From NCBI RefSeq assembly GCF_026625565.1, contig NZ_CP112998.1, positions 2,730,501 to 2,794,500 of the forward strand: a stretch of 64,000 bases of DNA. The letters run 5' to 3'. Source of the stretch: Dyadobacter pollutisoli. Lineage in GTDB: Bacteria > Bacteroidota > Bacteroidia > Cytophagales > Spirosomataceae. Position numbers and translations under genes: made by a program. The first letter of the stretch is position 1. Every line of letters starts with the position of its first letter. The notes below the pieces were generated by a model, which ran no database searches, was not told where the DNA came from, and saw nothing but the letters and a program-made list of their open reading frames with translations. Below, in pieces: positions 16,695 to 25,362 of this stretch.

Positions 16695-19600
16695 ATGACA
16701 AAAGCGTCTAACTCTATCGTTCAACAATTACAGATTGTTTTTTCATTTTCTATTTTACTGCTGATTTTCAGCATGCTGGCCTCGTATTACAGTACGCAAA
16801 AGCTGATCAACAATTCGGAGCTGGTTAATCATACCAATAAAGTGCTGATCGAGGCTGAGAGCATCATTTCACACATGAAAGATGCGGAAACCGGCCAGCG
16901 TGGCTTTTTGCTCACCAATGACCTAACCTACCTGGATCCTTACAGAGGTGCCTATGAGAGTACCAGCGCCAGTTACAACAATCTGGCGGAAATGACCATC
17001 GATAATCCGGTTCAGCAAAAAAATCTGCGCGAAGTGAAAGCGCTGTACGAGGCAAAATTTGGCCAGATGCAGCTGATCATTGATATGGCAAAAAAGGACC
17101 CGAACTTTTCGGCAGACACGGGCTCCCGCGACCGGGAAATGGCCAGGGGGAAAAAGGTAATGGACGACCTCCGTTTGGCTGTCGACAGGATCAAGGCCGA
17201 AGAAGATAAAATACTGGAAAAACGTCTCGAAGAACAGCTGGTTTACATCAACTACACCCCTGTTTTACTGGTCATCGCCGCGCTGATCTCCATCATGATC
17301 ACCGTTTTTGCATACATGCGAATTCGTAATGACATGGGCAAGCGTATTGCGCAACAGGAGCGGGAGGCCGAAAAATACGCAGAAACTGGACAGAGGATCA
17401 ACCGGATCGAGCAGGTTGCCCAGCTCGTATCGGATGGTGATTATTCGGCCCGCAGCACCGACGAAAACGAAGACGAACTTGGCAGGATTTCGTTTGCGTT
17501 GAATTCCATGACGTCGTCATTACAAAAAACATTTGACGATCTCAATAACCGGAATTGGCTTCAAACCGGCGCAGTCGCCATCAGTGATGCTATACGGGGA
17601 GAGCGAATCGTCAAGAAACTGGCGACAAATCTCATTAATACCATTACGGACTACGCGGGCGCGCAACTGGGGACGATCTACATTCTCGACAGTGATTGGA
17701 ATTACAGATTGACAAGCAGCTATGCGGCACAGGAAGCCCCGGAAATCATCCAGCCTGGAAAAGGATTGGCCGGGCAGGTGATTGAAAATAAAAAACCATT
17801 GATTATCTACGAAGTACCGGATAACTATATGAAGGTGAGTTCGACCTTGGGAAATACCAAGCCCACGGCTCTTGCACTGCTGCCTCTGACTTATTCCTAT
17901 GAATGTATCGGGCTGATCGAACTTGGATTCTTGAACACGCCTGATCCACTGGTCATTAGATTCTTGGAAGATAATCTGGAAGCTACGGCAACGGGTATTA
18001 ATTCTGCTTTGGATTATCTCAAACTGCAAAACTTCCTGGAAGAAACGCAGGCGCAGGCCGAAGAGCTGCAAACGCAGCATAATGAGCTTGAAAACCTGAA
18101 TGCAGAACTCGAAACACAGTCTCAGAAATTGCAGGCATCGGAAGAAGAACTGCGCGTGCAACAGGAGGAATTGCAACAAACCAATGAGGAGCTGGAAGAA
18201 AGAAGCGGGCTGCTGGAAGAAAAGAACCTTGAAATACAGAAAAAGGCGGAAGAACTTGAACTGACCACCCGATATAAGTCAGAGTTTCTGGCCAATATGT
18301 CGCATGAGCTACGTACGCCGCTGAACTCAATCCTTTTGCTGAGCAGGTTACTAGCCGAAAATGACGAGCAGAACCTTTCCGGCGAGCAAATTGAGTACGC
18401 ACAAGTAATCCAGTCTTCAGGTAATGGCTTGCTGGGGCTGATAGACGAAATACTGGACCTGTCGAAAATTGAGGCTGGTAAAATGGAGCTGGAATATGTG
18501 AATGTTTCCATTAAAGAAATCACGGACGACATTCGCTCACTGTTCGCTCCGGTCGCTAAGGAAAAAGGGCTTGATTTCGCTATCAAGATACAGAAAGATG
18601 TTCCGGCGATTATCGAAACAGACAAAATGCGATTGGAACAAATCATTAAAAACCTTATATCCAATGCATTGAAATTCACAGCACAAGGTTCAGTGCATGT
18701 CAATGTGAAACTGAAAGAGGGTGATGCCAAAATGTTATGTTTCGCCGTGCGCGATACCGGCATAGGCGTGGCACCGGAAAAGCAGCAGCATATTTTTGAA
18801 GCGTTCCAGCAGGCGGATGGCTCTACCAAAAGGAAATACGGTGGTACCGGCCTGGGACTGTCCATCAGCCGAGAGCTCGTTAAGTTGCTCGGGGGCGAGA
18901 TATCCCTGACTAGTGTGGTGAATGAAGGAAGCGAGTTTACGCTCTTTATTCCCATTGCCCACACTTTCGATGAGCCGGAGCAAAAGTCGTTCTTTATCAG
19001 TGCGGCCGATGAAAATCATACGCGAAAAACACCGGAAGACGATGCACGCTTTATCAGTACCGTCATTCCCGAGAACATTGCCGACGACAGAAATAACATA
19101 AGGGAGACGGACAAAACCATCCTGATCATCGAGGATGACACTCTTTTTGCGAAATCGCTGCTGGACTATACCCGGAAGCAGGGCTACAAAGGGATAGTGG
19201 CGGTAAGGGGCGACGAAGGGCTGCAGCTGGCGAAGAATTTCAAACCAATGGGTATCCTGCTCGACATTCAGCTCCCGATCATCAGTGGCTGGGACGTAAT
19301 GGACCAGCTGAAATCGACGCCGGACACGAGGCACATTCCGGTGCATATTATGTCGTCGCACCGCATGAAAAATGAAAGTCTGCTGAAAGGGGCGGTTGAC
19401 TTCATCGACAAGCCGGTGGCGTTTGACAAAATGGAAGAGATTTTCAGAAAGATCGAGTATGTGATCAGCAAAAAATCCAAAAAAGTGCTGATCGTTGAAG
19501 ACAATTCGATGCACGCCAAAGCATTGTCTTACTTCCTGGGCACTTTCGACATTAACTCGGAACTTAAAAGTGACATTACCGACGGCATTGAAGCGCTCAA

Positions 19601-20291
19601 AAATAATGAGGCGGATTGTGTGATCCTGGACATGGGCATACCTGATAAAAAGGCTTACGAAATACTGGAGGAGGCTAAAAAGAACCCCGGATTTGAGAAT
19701 ATCCCGATCATCATTTTCACCGGAAAAAGCCTTTCCATGTCGGAAGAGCTGCGGATCAAGCAATATGCAGACTCGATTATTGTCAAAACAGCCCATTCTT
19801 ACCAGCGCATGCTCGATGAAGTCTCCCTGTTCCTGCACGTGGTTGAAGAAAACAAAAAGGCAGGCCGCCAGCACTCAGACAATAAAAAACTGGGTGGTAT
19901 GGGAGACATTCTGAAAGACAAGACGGTACTGATCGCGGACGATGACGTGAGGAACATTTTCTCGCTGTCTAAGTCTCTTGAAAATTATAAAATGAATGTG
20001 CTGACGGCGCTGGACGGAAAAGAAGCGCTGCAAAAACTGGAAGAAAATCCTTCGGTGGATGTAGTTTTGCTCGACATGATGATGCCCCAGATGGACGGCT
20101 ATGAAACCGCCAGGAGAATCAGGGATCAATTTAAATGGCGCAATTTGCCGGTTATTGCGGTGACGGCCAAGGCGATGACAGGCGACCGGGAGAAATGCAT
20201 CAATGCGGGCGCCTCCGATTACATTACCAAACCTGTGGACATTGACCAGCTGATGTCGCTGCTGAGAGTTTGGCTTTATGAGAAATTTTAG
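16695..20291 (+). CDS. CHASE3-HAMP-GAF hybrid histidine kinase with three receivers
   Basis: 1198 aa. TM helix at about 14-32, periplasmic CHASE3 (about 35-185; GQRGFLLTNDLTYLDPY), second TM about 190-212, HAMP, GAF (about 295-445), a long coiled coil rich in E and Q (about 450-530), HisKA with His near 538 (FLANMSHELRTPLNSIL), HATPase (NLISNALKFTAQG, GGTGLGLSISREL), then receivers at about 808-925 (GILLDIQLPIISG), 931-1050 (CVILDMGIPDKKA) and 1076-1195 (VVLLDMMMPQMDG). The second receiver lacks the usual MPxMDG context after its Asp and may be a modulator. Multi-step phosphorelay hub; with CheR and CheB downstream it resembles chemotaxis-like methylation-linked kinase clusters. Confidence 0.93.
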   Translation: MTKASNSIVQQLQIVFSFSILLLIFSMLASYYSTQKLINNSELVNHTNKVLIEAESIISHMKDAETGQRGFLLTNDLTYLDPYRGAYESTSASYNNLAEMTIDNPVQQKNLREVKALYEAKFGQMQLIIDMAKKDPNFSADTGSRDREMARGKKVMDDLRLAVDRIKAEEDKILEKRLEEQLVYINYTPVLLVIAALISIMITVFAYMRIRNDMGKRIAQQEREAEKYAETGQRINRIEQVAQLVSDGDYSARSTDENEDELGRISFALNSMTSSLQKTFDDLNNRNWLQTGAVAISDAIRGERIVKKLATNLINTITDYAGAQLGTIYILDSDWNYRLTSSYAAQEAPEIIQPGKGLAGQVIENKKPLIIYEVPDNYMKVSSTLGNTKPTALALLPLTYSYECIGLIELGFLNTPDPLVIRFLEDNLEATATGINSALDYLKLQNFLEETQAQAEELQTQHNELENLNAELETQSQKLQASEEELRVQQEELQQTNEELEERSGLLEEKNLEIQKKAEELELTTRYKSEFLANMSHELRTPLNSILLLSRLLAENDEQNLSGEQIEYAQVIQSSGNGLLGLIDEILDLSKIEAGKMELEYVNVSIKEITDDIRSLFAPVAKEKGLDFAIKIQKDVPAIIETDKMRLEQIIKNLISNALKFTAQGSVHVNVKLKEGDAKMLCFAVRDTGIGVAPEKQQHIFEAFQQADGSTKRKYGGTGLGLSISRELVKLLGGEISLTSVVNEGSEFTLFIPIAHTFDEPEQKSFFISAADENHTRKTPEDDARFISTVIPENIADDRNNIRETDKTILIIEDDTLFAKSLLDYTRKQGYKGIVAVRGDEGLQLAKNFKPMGILLDIQLPIISGWDVMDQLKSTPDTRHIPVHIMSSHRMKNESLLKGAVDFIDKPVAFDKMEEIFRKIEYVISKKSKKVLIVEDNSMHAKALSYFLGTFDINSELKSDITDGIEALKNNEADCVILDMGIPDKKAYEILEEAKKNPGFENIPIIIFTGKSLSMSEELRIKQYADSIIVKTAHSYQRMLDEVSLFLHVVEENKKAGRQHSDNKKLGGMGDILKDKTVLIADDDVRNIFSLSKSLENYKMNVLTALDGKEALQKLEENPSVDVVLLDMMMPQMDGYETARRIRDQFKWRNLPVIAVTAKAMTGDREKCINAGASDYITKPVDIDQLMSLLRVWLYEKF

Positions 20292-20323
20292 TAAAATATC
20301 CTCCCATTAACAAGATCCATAAG

Positions 20324-20689
20324 ATGGATAAGAAGAAAGTACTGATCATAGACGACGACGCGAGGAACATTTTTGCCCTGAAAGCCACATTAAAGGCCAA
20401 AGGGTTCGATTGTGTGGCCTGTTCTGGCGCACCGGAAGCACTGGCATTGCTCAAAACCGACGCAGCAGCCGACGCCATACTTATTGATATGATGATGCCG
20501 GAAATGGATGGATATGAAGCCATTCCATTGATTAAAAAGATAGAGAACAGGCGAGAAACGCCTGTGTTTGCAGTAACTGCCCAGGCCATGGTGGGAGATC
20601 GGGAAAAATGCCTCAGAGCGGGGGCCGACGGTTATATTTCCAAACCAATAGATGTGGAAAAATTATTGCAGCTGCTGCGTGACATTTAA
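20324..20689 (+). CDS. Single-domain response regulator
   Basis: 121 aa, a receiver only: D10/D11, acceptor D55 in ILIDMMMPEMDGYE, T/A switch in VFAVTAQAMVGDRE and K in YISKPIDV. It strongly resembles the third receiver of the preceding hybrid kinase (shared DDDxRNIF, MMMPxMDGYE and MxGDREKC), suggesting duplication of that domain. No output domain, so it probably shuttles phosphate or acts by protein contact. It ends 5 bp before the CheR gene. Confidence 0.93.
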   Translation: MDKKKVLIIDDDARNIFALKATLKAKGFDCVACSGAPEALALLKTDAAADAILIDMMMPEMDGYEAIPLIKKIENRRETPVFAVTAQAMVGDREKCLRAGADGYISKPIDVEKLLQLLRDI

Positions 20690-20694
20690 CGGGC

Positions 20695-21504
20695 ATGATT
20701 GAAGATGAAGACATAGAGCTTTTGCTGACCGATCTGTTCGACATTTACGGATACGACTTTACGAGCTATTCACGGGCGTCACTGAAAAGGCGGATTGTGC
20801 GATTATGCTCGCTCGATAAATTCCCAAGCTTCGCCGAGCTTCGTTATAAAGTACGTACGGACGTACATTACCTGAAACGGTTTGTGGAAGAAATCACCGT
20901 GAACGTGACTGAAATGTTCCGTGATCCGCTGTTTTACAAGGCTTTGAGAGAGGATGTTTTGCCGATTCTCGGGACAAAACCTTTTATCAGGATATGGCAT
21001 GCGGGATGCTCCACCGGCGAGGAGGTCTACTCCATGTCTATTTTGCTTAAAGAGGCTGATCTGTTGAAAAAATCATTGCTATACGCAACAGACCTGAATC
21101 CGAGCGTACTCGAAAAAGTGAGAAAGGGGATTTTTCCTTTGAACCAGATGAAGCAGTATTCTGAGAGCTACATTGCGTCTGGCGGCCACAGGGATTTTTC
21201 AACTTACTATACCGCGAATTACGGTCAGGCCAAATTTGACAAGGAGCTGTCCGAAAAGATCATTATTTCAACGCATAACCTTGTGTCGGACAGCTCATTC
21301 AATGAATTTGACCTGATACTTTGCCGTAATGTGCTGATCTATTTTGACAAAGACCTGCAAGACAGGGTTTTGAAACTTTTCGACGACAGCCTGGGATCTC
21401 TGGGATACCTGGCTCTGGGAACCAAGGAAACGCTTAAATTTTCGGCTATACAAAATAAATTCAAGCAACTGAACCGGGAGAAAATATGGAAGAAAATAGT
21501 GTAA
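20695..21504 (+). CDS. cheR: CheR-type protein-glutamate methyltransferase
   Basis: 269 aa. N-terminal helical domain (about 1-75), then SAM-binding methyltransferase with IWHAGCSTGEEVYSMSILL, LYATDLNPSVL and FDLILCRNVLIYFD. CheR methylates glutamates of chemoreceptors; here no MCP, CheA, CheW or motility gene is near, so its target may be the coiled-coil region of the hybrid kinase (inference). It overlaps cheB by 19 bp. Confidence 0.92.
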   Translation: MIEDEDIELLLTDLFDIYGYDFTSYSRASLKRRIVRLCSLDKFPSFAELRYKVRTDVHYLKRFVEEITVNVTEMFRDPLFYKALREDVLPILGTKPFIRIWHAGCSTGEEVYSMSILLKEADLLKKSLLYATDLNPSVLEKVRKGIFPLNQMKQYSESYIASGGHRDFSTYYTANYGQAKFDKELSEKIIISTHNLVSDSSFNEFDLILCRNVLIYFDKDLQDRVLKLFDDSLGSLGYLALGTKETLKFSAIQNKFKQLNREKIWKKIV

Positions 21505-22067
21505 GCCAGCACTGTGAGCTCCTTCTGATCGGAGGGTCCGCAGGTAGCCTTGAAGTACTGTTTAAGCTGCTTCCCCAGCTGAGACCGGCACTGCCCTTCC
21601 CTGTTATCCTCGTACTCCACCGCCGGAATTCTGCCGAATCTTCTTTGTCCGAACTGCTTTCTACCAAAAGCACCGCTGTTACCGGGGAGGTCGAAGACAA
21701 AGACGTGATTGCGCCGGGCCACCTTTATCTCGCACCGGCCGATTATCATTTATTAATTGAAAAAGACCATTCCTTTTCGCTGGACGATTCTGAAAAAATC
21801 AATTTCAGCCGCCCGAGCATCGACGTTACTTTTGAATCCGCGGCGGAGGTATACGGGCCCGGTATTGTAGCATTATTATTGTCGGGAGCTAATGAAGACG
21901 GCACCCACGGGTTGCTGACGATCAAAGAAGCGGGCGGAAGAACGATTGCGCAAGATCCGGAAAGTGCACAAATGCCTTTCATGCCGCATTACGCCATGAC
22001 ACACCATGCGGTAGACCATGTTTTCGCCCCTCAGCAAATGGTGCATTTCATCAACAATCTTGCGTAA
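21486..22067 (+). CDS. cheB: CheB-type methylesterase domain protein (no receiver)
   Basis: 193 aa, only the catalytic domain. The Ser-His-Asp triad is visible as GGSAGS (about 11-16), LHRRNS, and LLSGANEDGTHG. The usual N-terminal receiver is absent, so control must come from another receiver such as the single-domain regulator two genes upstream. It would remove methyl esters or deamidate glutamine on the same target as CheR. Start overlaps cheR by 19 bp, implying translational coupling. Confidence 0.92.
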   Translation: MEENSVSQHCELLLIGGSAGSLEVLFKLLPQLRPALPFPVILVLHRRNSAESSLSELLSTKSTAVTGEVEDKDVIAPGHLYLAPADYHLLIEKDHSFSLDDSEKINFSRPSIDVTFESAAEVYGPGIVALLLSGANEDGTHGLLTIKEAGGRTIAQDPESAQMPFMPHYAMTHHAVDHVFAPQQMVHFINNLA

Positions 22068-22189
22068 TCGTTGATTTCTACCATAAAAGATAACATTGGT
22101 CCTTCTTTCTGATTGTATTTCTGGGGAAATTTGTACCAGGTTAAAACCTGAATGACACTCAGGAACCGTTCTTTAAACCAGTTACAGTC

Positions 22190-22570
22190 ATGGCAAAGCC
22201 TAATAAATTATACAGCGTTTTATTCAACAAATGTCCGAGGTGCGGCGAGGGTGATTTCTTCATCACAAAAAGCGCATACAACCTGAAAAATTTTGACAAA
22301 ATGAACAAACATTGTCCTAATTGCGGTGAAAACCTGGTTCCCGAGCCCGGCTTTTATCAGGGGGCATTGTATATGAGCTATGCGTTTTATGTCGCATTTA
22401 TGGTGATCTATTTCCTGATCTTCGTCAATGTTTTTCCGAACTACCTTGACTATTTTCTGGCCAGTATCATCCCGATCCTGATCATTCTGACACCCTACTT
22501 TTACAGGCTCGCCAGGAGATCATGGCTTGCATTGTTCATCACACCAGAGTCTAAGAAAACGGCTTCCTGA
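22190..22570 (+). CDS. DUF983 zinc-ribbon membrane protein
   Basis: 126 aa. Two CPxCG knuckles (NKCPRCGEG at about 14 and KHCPNCGEN at about 43) form a zinc ribbon, followed by two membrane helices (about 60-82 and 87-107) and a polar tail. Family DUF983, found in many Bacteroidota and Alphaproteobacteria, with no firm function. An imperfect palindrome (CAGGTT-AA-AACCTG) lies at 22137-22150, 40 bp upstream. Convergent with the AraC gene, with a 19-bp gap. Confidence 0.9.
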   Translation: MAKPNKLYSVLFNKCPRCGEGDFFITKSAYNLKNFDKMNKHCPNCGENLVPEPGFYQGALYMSYAFYVAFMVIYFLIFVNVFPNYLDYFLASIIPILIILTPYFYRLARRSWLALFITPESKKTAS

Positions 22571-22589
22571 GTAAAATTGAGGCACTAAC

Positions 22590-23465
22590 CTACTCATCAG
22601 CTGACTTTTTCCGGAACTCTTCCGGTGTCATCCCTGCTTCCTTTTTGAAGAATTTGGTAAAATATGAATTGTCACTGAAGTTGAGCTGGTATGCAATTTC
22701 GGAGACCGTCAGGTCCAGATTGACCAATAGCCTTTTTGCTTCAAGAGTGATCCTGTTCCTGATGAGCTCACCGGCCTGCATGCCGATATGCTCCTTACAT
22801 AGTGCATTGAGGTGATTGGGGGTCACATTGAGCATCTCCGCATACTCGCCTGGCAGACGATGCTTCGTATAGTTCCGTTCAATCAATTTCTGAAAATTCC
22901 CAATCACAGCATTCTTATGAAAAACCCCTTTCTGCCGCTGCTGCGTTGAAATGCTTTGTTCGATGGTCAGGAAAAGTTGCAGGAGCAACACCCTGATCAT
23001 ATCCTCCCGCAGCGCAGGACTTTGGCTGTACTGGCGCAGCAGCTCTTCAAATTGTTCTGCAATTTTTGGCCTGATATCAACCGCCAATTCCACCACATTC
23101 TGCCTGCTGTCTCCATTTAAAAAGGAAAAGAAATCGAGATAGTCAGGCTTCAAAAGAAACGAACGGAAAAATGATTCCGAGAAATTGACAACATATCCTT
23201 CCATTTCACCCTCAAAATTCCATGAATGCACCTGCCCCGGCAGCATGAAGTAGATCTGATATGACACTACTTCGAAATGGTGAAAATCGATGGTATGCTT
23301 CCCGCCCCCATCCGTAAAAAGTACCAGATGGTAAAAGCTGTGCCGGTGTGGAAAGACAAGGTTCTGATGTTCCTGCAAATATTCCGAGAACCTGCCGACC
23401 ATAATGTCGTCGTCGCGGTATTCAGAAAGCGGGCCGATATCCAGGCGTGGAAAGGTTGATTGCAT
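22590..23465 (-). CDS. AraC-family transcriptional regulator
   Basis: 291 aa from the ATG at 23465; a longer open frame upstream would run through the peroxidase leader and is not credible. N-terminal cupin sensing domain (FPHRHSFYHLVLFTDGGGKH, then YFMLPGQVHSWNFEGEMEGYV), and a C-terminal pair of helix-turn-helix motifs (LPGEYAEMLNVTPNHLNAL; SEIAYQLNFSDNSYFTKFFK). Divergent from the peroxidase/phosphatase pair with an 85-bp shared promoter region, so these are likely targets. Confidence 0.92.
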   Translation of the reverse strand: MQSTFPRLDIGPLSEYRDDDIMVGRFSEYLQEHQNLVFPHRHSFYHLVLFTDGGGKHTIDFHHFEVVSYQIYFMLPGQVHSWNFEGEMEGYVVNFSESFFRSFLLKPDYLDFFSFLNGDSRQNVVELAVDIRPKIAEQFEELLRQYSQSPALREDMIRVLLLQLFLTIEQSISTQQRQKGVFHKNAVIGNFQKLIERNYTKHRLPGEYAEMLNVTPNHLNALCKEHIGMQAGELIRNRITLEAKRLLVNLDLTVSEIAYQLNFSDNSYFTKFFKKEAGMTPEEFRKKSADE

Positions 23466-23550
23466 CGATTCAAAACTTTTTCTCCCGGGAAATATAGCAC
23501 ATTCCGGCTGTAAAATCTTTGTATCTTGTGCCGTTACTCCCCTAGCTTTT

Positions 23551-25362
23551 ATGGCCGCACATTTAAAAACTTTTGTGTTGATCGCCACACTACTGGTCAT
23601 TGCCATGGCCGCTACCGACCGTGCCAATCCCGGTATAGGCGTGCACCAAAGCATCGAACAGTTCCGTGCTGACTGTAAGGCATATGCCGGGAGCCTGAAG
23701 AAGCTGACCATAGCAGTAAAAAACATCGATTCGACACGATCAGAGACTGTTACGATAGCCAAAAGCGAACTCAGGAATAGTCGGCTGGCCTACAAAAAGA
23801 TTGAATATTTTCTCGAATACTTCTTTTTTACCTCGTCACGAATTTACAATCGTGCTCCCAAAAATGAGATAGAAGAACCGTTTCTCGAATACCAGGAACC
23901 TGCCGGCATGCAGTATATGGAAGCGATGCTATACGAGGATTCGCCGGCAAAAAAAAAGCCAGAGCTGCTGCTCCAATGTAACCTGCTCAATGTGGCTGCC
24001 GACGATCTTACTTCCCTATTGTACCAGTTTCAGGCAAGCGACAAGCAGTTACTGGAAAGTGTAAGAATTCAACTAATCCGGATCATTGCGCTCGGTATCA
24101 GCGGCTTCGATGCACCATTGCTGAAAAGCGGGATCGATGAATCCTATGTTTCATTACAAAGTATTGCAAAAACACTCGAACCGTATTTGACCAAAACCAA
24201 AGAAGACAGTGTACAGTATTACCTGAAAAACACATTGTATTTTTTGAAACAAAACCCCGATTTCGATTCATTTGACAGGCTCTCGTTCCTCACCGATCAT
24301 GCATTGCCGCTTCAAAAGCATTTGGGTCTGATGATCAGCCGAATGGGCCTGGATACCAATTCAGCCGGAATACTGAATTATCATGCGGAGCATCTGTTTA
24401 TCTACAATGCATTTGAAGACCGGGCGTTTGGCCAAAATGTCCCTGCAAGCCAACTGGAAGTTGAACTAGGTAAAAAGCTGTTTTCCGAGGCAAAATTGTC
24501 CGGTAATGGTTCCAAAAGCTGCGCATCCTGCCATCAACCCGAGCAGTATTTTACGGACGGTTTACCCAAAAGCATTGGGCTAAATAATCATTCTGAGGTC
24601 AGGCGAAACGCTCCGTCATTATTGTACAGTGGCTACCAGCATAATCAGTTCTGGGATGGCCGCGCGAAAACATTGGAGGAACAAATTGCGACGGTTATGC
24701 AGGATTCAGTGGAAATGAATGGCAATCCGGCTGAAATAGCGGCGTCACTTTCCAAAGACCGGACTTACATTAAACTGTTTCGAAAGGCCGGTTTGATCAA
24801 AAAAAAGCAAGAGCTCACCGAGCAGCATTTGTATCGATCATTGGCTGCATTCATCCGAACATTAAAGCCATTCAATTCTGATTTCGATAAATATCTGGCC
24901 GGAGATAAAAGCGCATTGACGACAAGTCAGAAAAATGGGTTCAATCTGTTTATGGGCAAGGCACAATGTGGTACATGTCATTTTGCGCCCGTTTTTAATG
25001 GTCTGGTCCCTCCACTGTACAAGCTCACAGAATTTGAAATATTGGGGACAACATTGACCGACGATTTGGAAAAACCAGTAAATGATCCCGATAATGGCCG
25101 TTTTGACATCAGACCGACACCGTATTACAAAGGAGCATTTAAAACACCGACTGTCAGAAACGCTGCAAAAACTGCACCCTACATGCACCACGGCACTTTT
25201 GGCTCATTGGAAAAAGTCATTGAGTTTTATAACAAGGGCGGTGGCGGAGGATTAGGATTAGATGTTCCGCGTCAGACGCTTTCTACTATGGCGCTGAATT
25301 TGAACGAACAAGAAAAAACCGATCTGATATCTTTCCTGCATTCCCTAACAGACCATCTATGA
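23551..25362 (+). CDS. Dihaem cytochrome c peroxidase with imelysin-like N-terminal domain
   Basis: 603 aa from the ATG at 23551, which gives a signal peptide (KTFVLIATLLVIAMAATD). The N-terminal 260 residues are helical and resemble the imelysin-like region that precedes CCP domains in Bacteroidota (FRADCKAYAGSLKKL, YFFFTSSRIYN). The C-terminal half is a CCP/MauG domain with two haem motifs, CASCH (residue about 320) and CGTCH (about 475), plus MHHGTFGSLEKVIEFYNKG. It would act in the periplasm in peroxide reduction or oxidative modification. Its stop overlaps the next start by ATGA. Confidence 0.9.
   Translation: MAAHLKTFVLIATLLVIAMAATDRANPGIGVHQSIEQFRADCKAYAGSLKKLTIAVKNIDSTRSETVTIAKSELRNSRLAYKKIEYFLEYFFFTSSRIYNRAPKNEIEEPFLEYQEPAGMQYMEAMLYEDSPAKKKPELLLQCNLLNVAADDLTSLLYQFQASDKQLLESVRIQLIRIIALGISGFDAPLLKSGIDESYVSLQSIAKTLEPYLTKTKEDSVQYYLKNTLYFLKQNPDFDSFDRLSFLTDHALPLQKHLGLMISRMGLDTNSAGILNYHAEHLFIYNAFEDRAFGQNVPASQLEVELGKKLFSEAKLSGNGSKSCASCHQPEQYFTDGLPKSIGLNNHSEVRRNAPSLLYSGYQHNQFWDGRAKTLEEQIATVMQDSVEMNGNPAEIAASLSKDRTYIKLFRKAGLIKKKQELTEQHLYRSLAAFIRTLKPFNSDFDKYLAGDKSALTTSQKNGFNLFMGKAQCGTCHFAPVFNGLVPPLYKLTEFEILGTTLTDDLEKPVNDPDNGRFDIRPTPYYKGAFKTPTVRNAAKTAPYMHHGTFGSLEKVIEFYNKGGGGGLGLDVPRQTLSTMALNLNEQEKTDLISFLHSLTDHL

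Noticed and set aside
18735..19874. Long open frame on the minus strand inside the hybrid kinase
   Set aside because: Composition is that of an antisense shadow of the coding strand, with no domain and no start context.
20695..22067. Chemotaxis locus
   Set aside because: CheR and CheB are present but there are no CheA, CheW, CheY-flagellar or MCP genes in the window; described instead as methylation-linked signalling.
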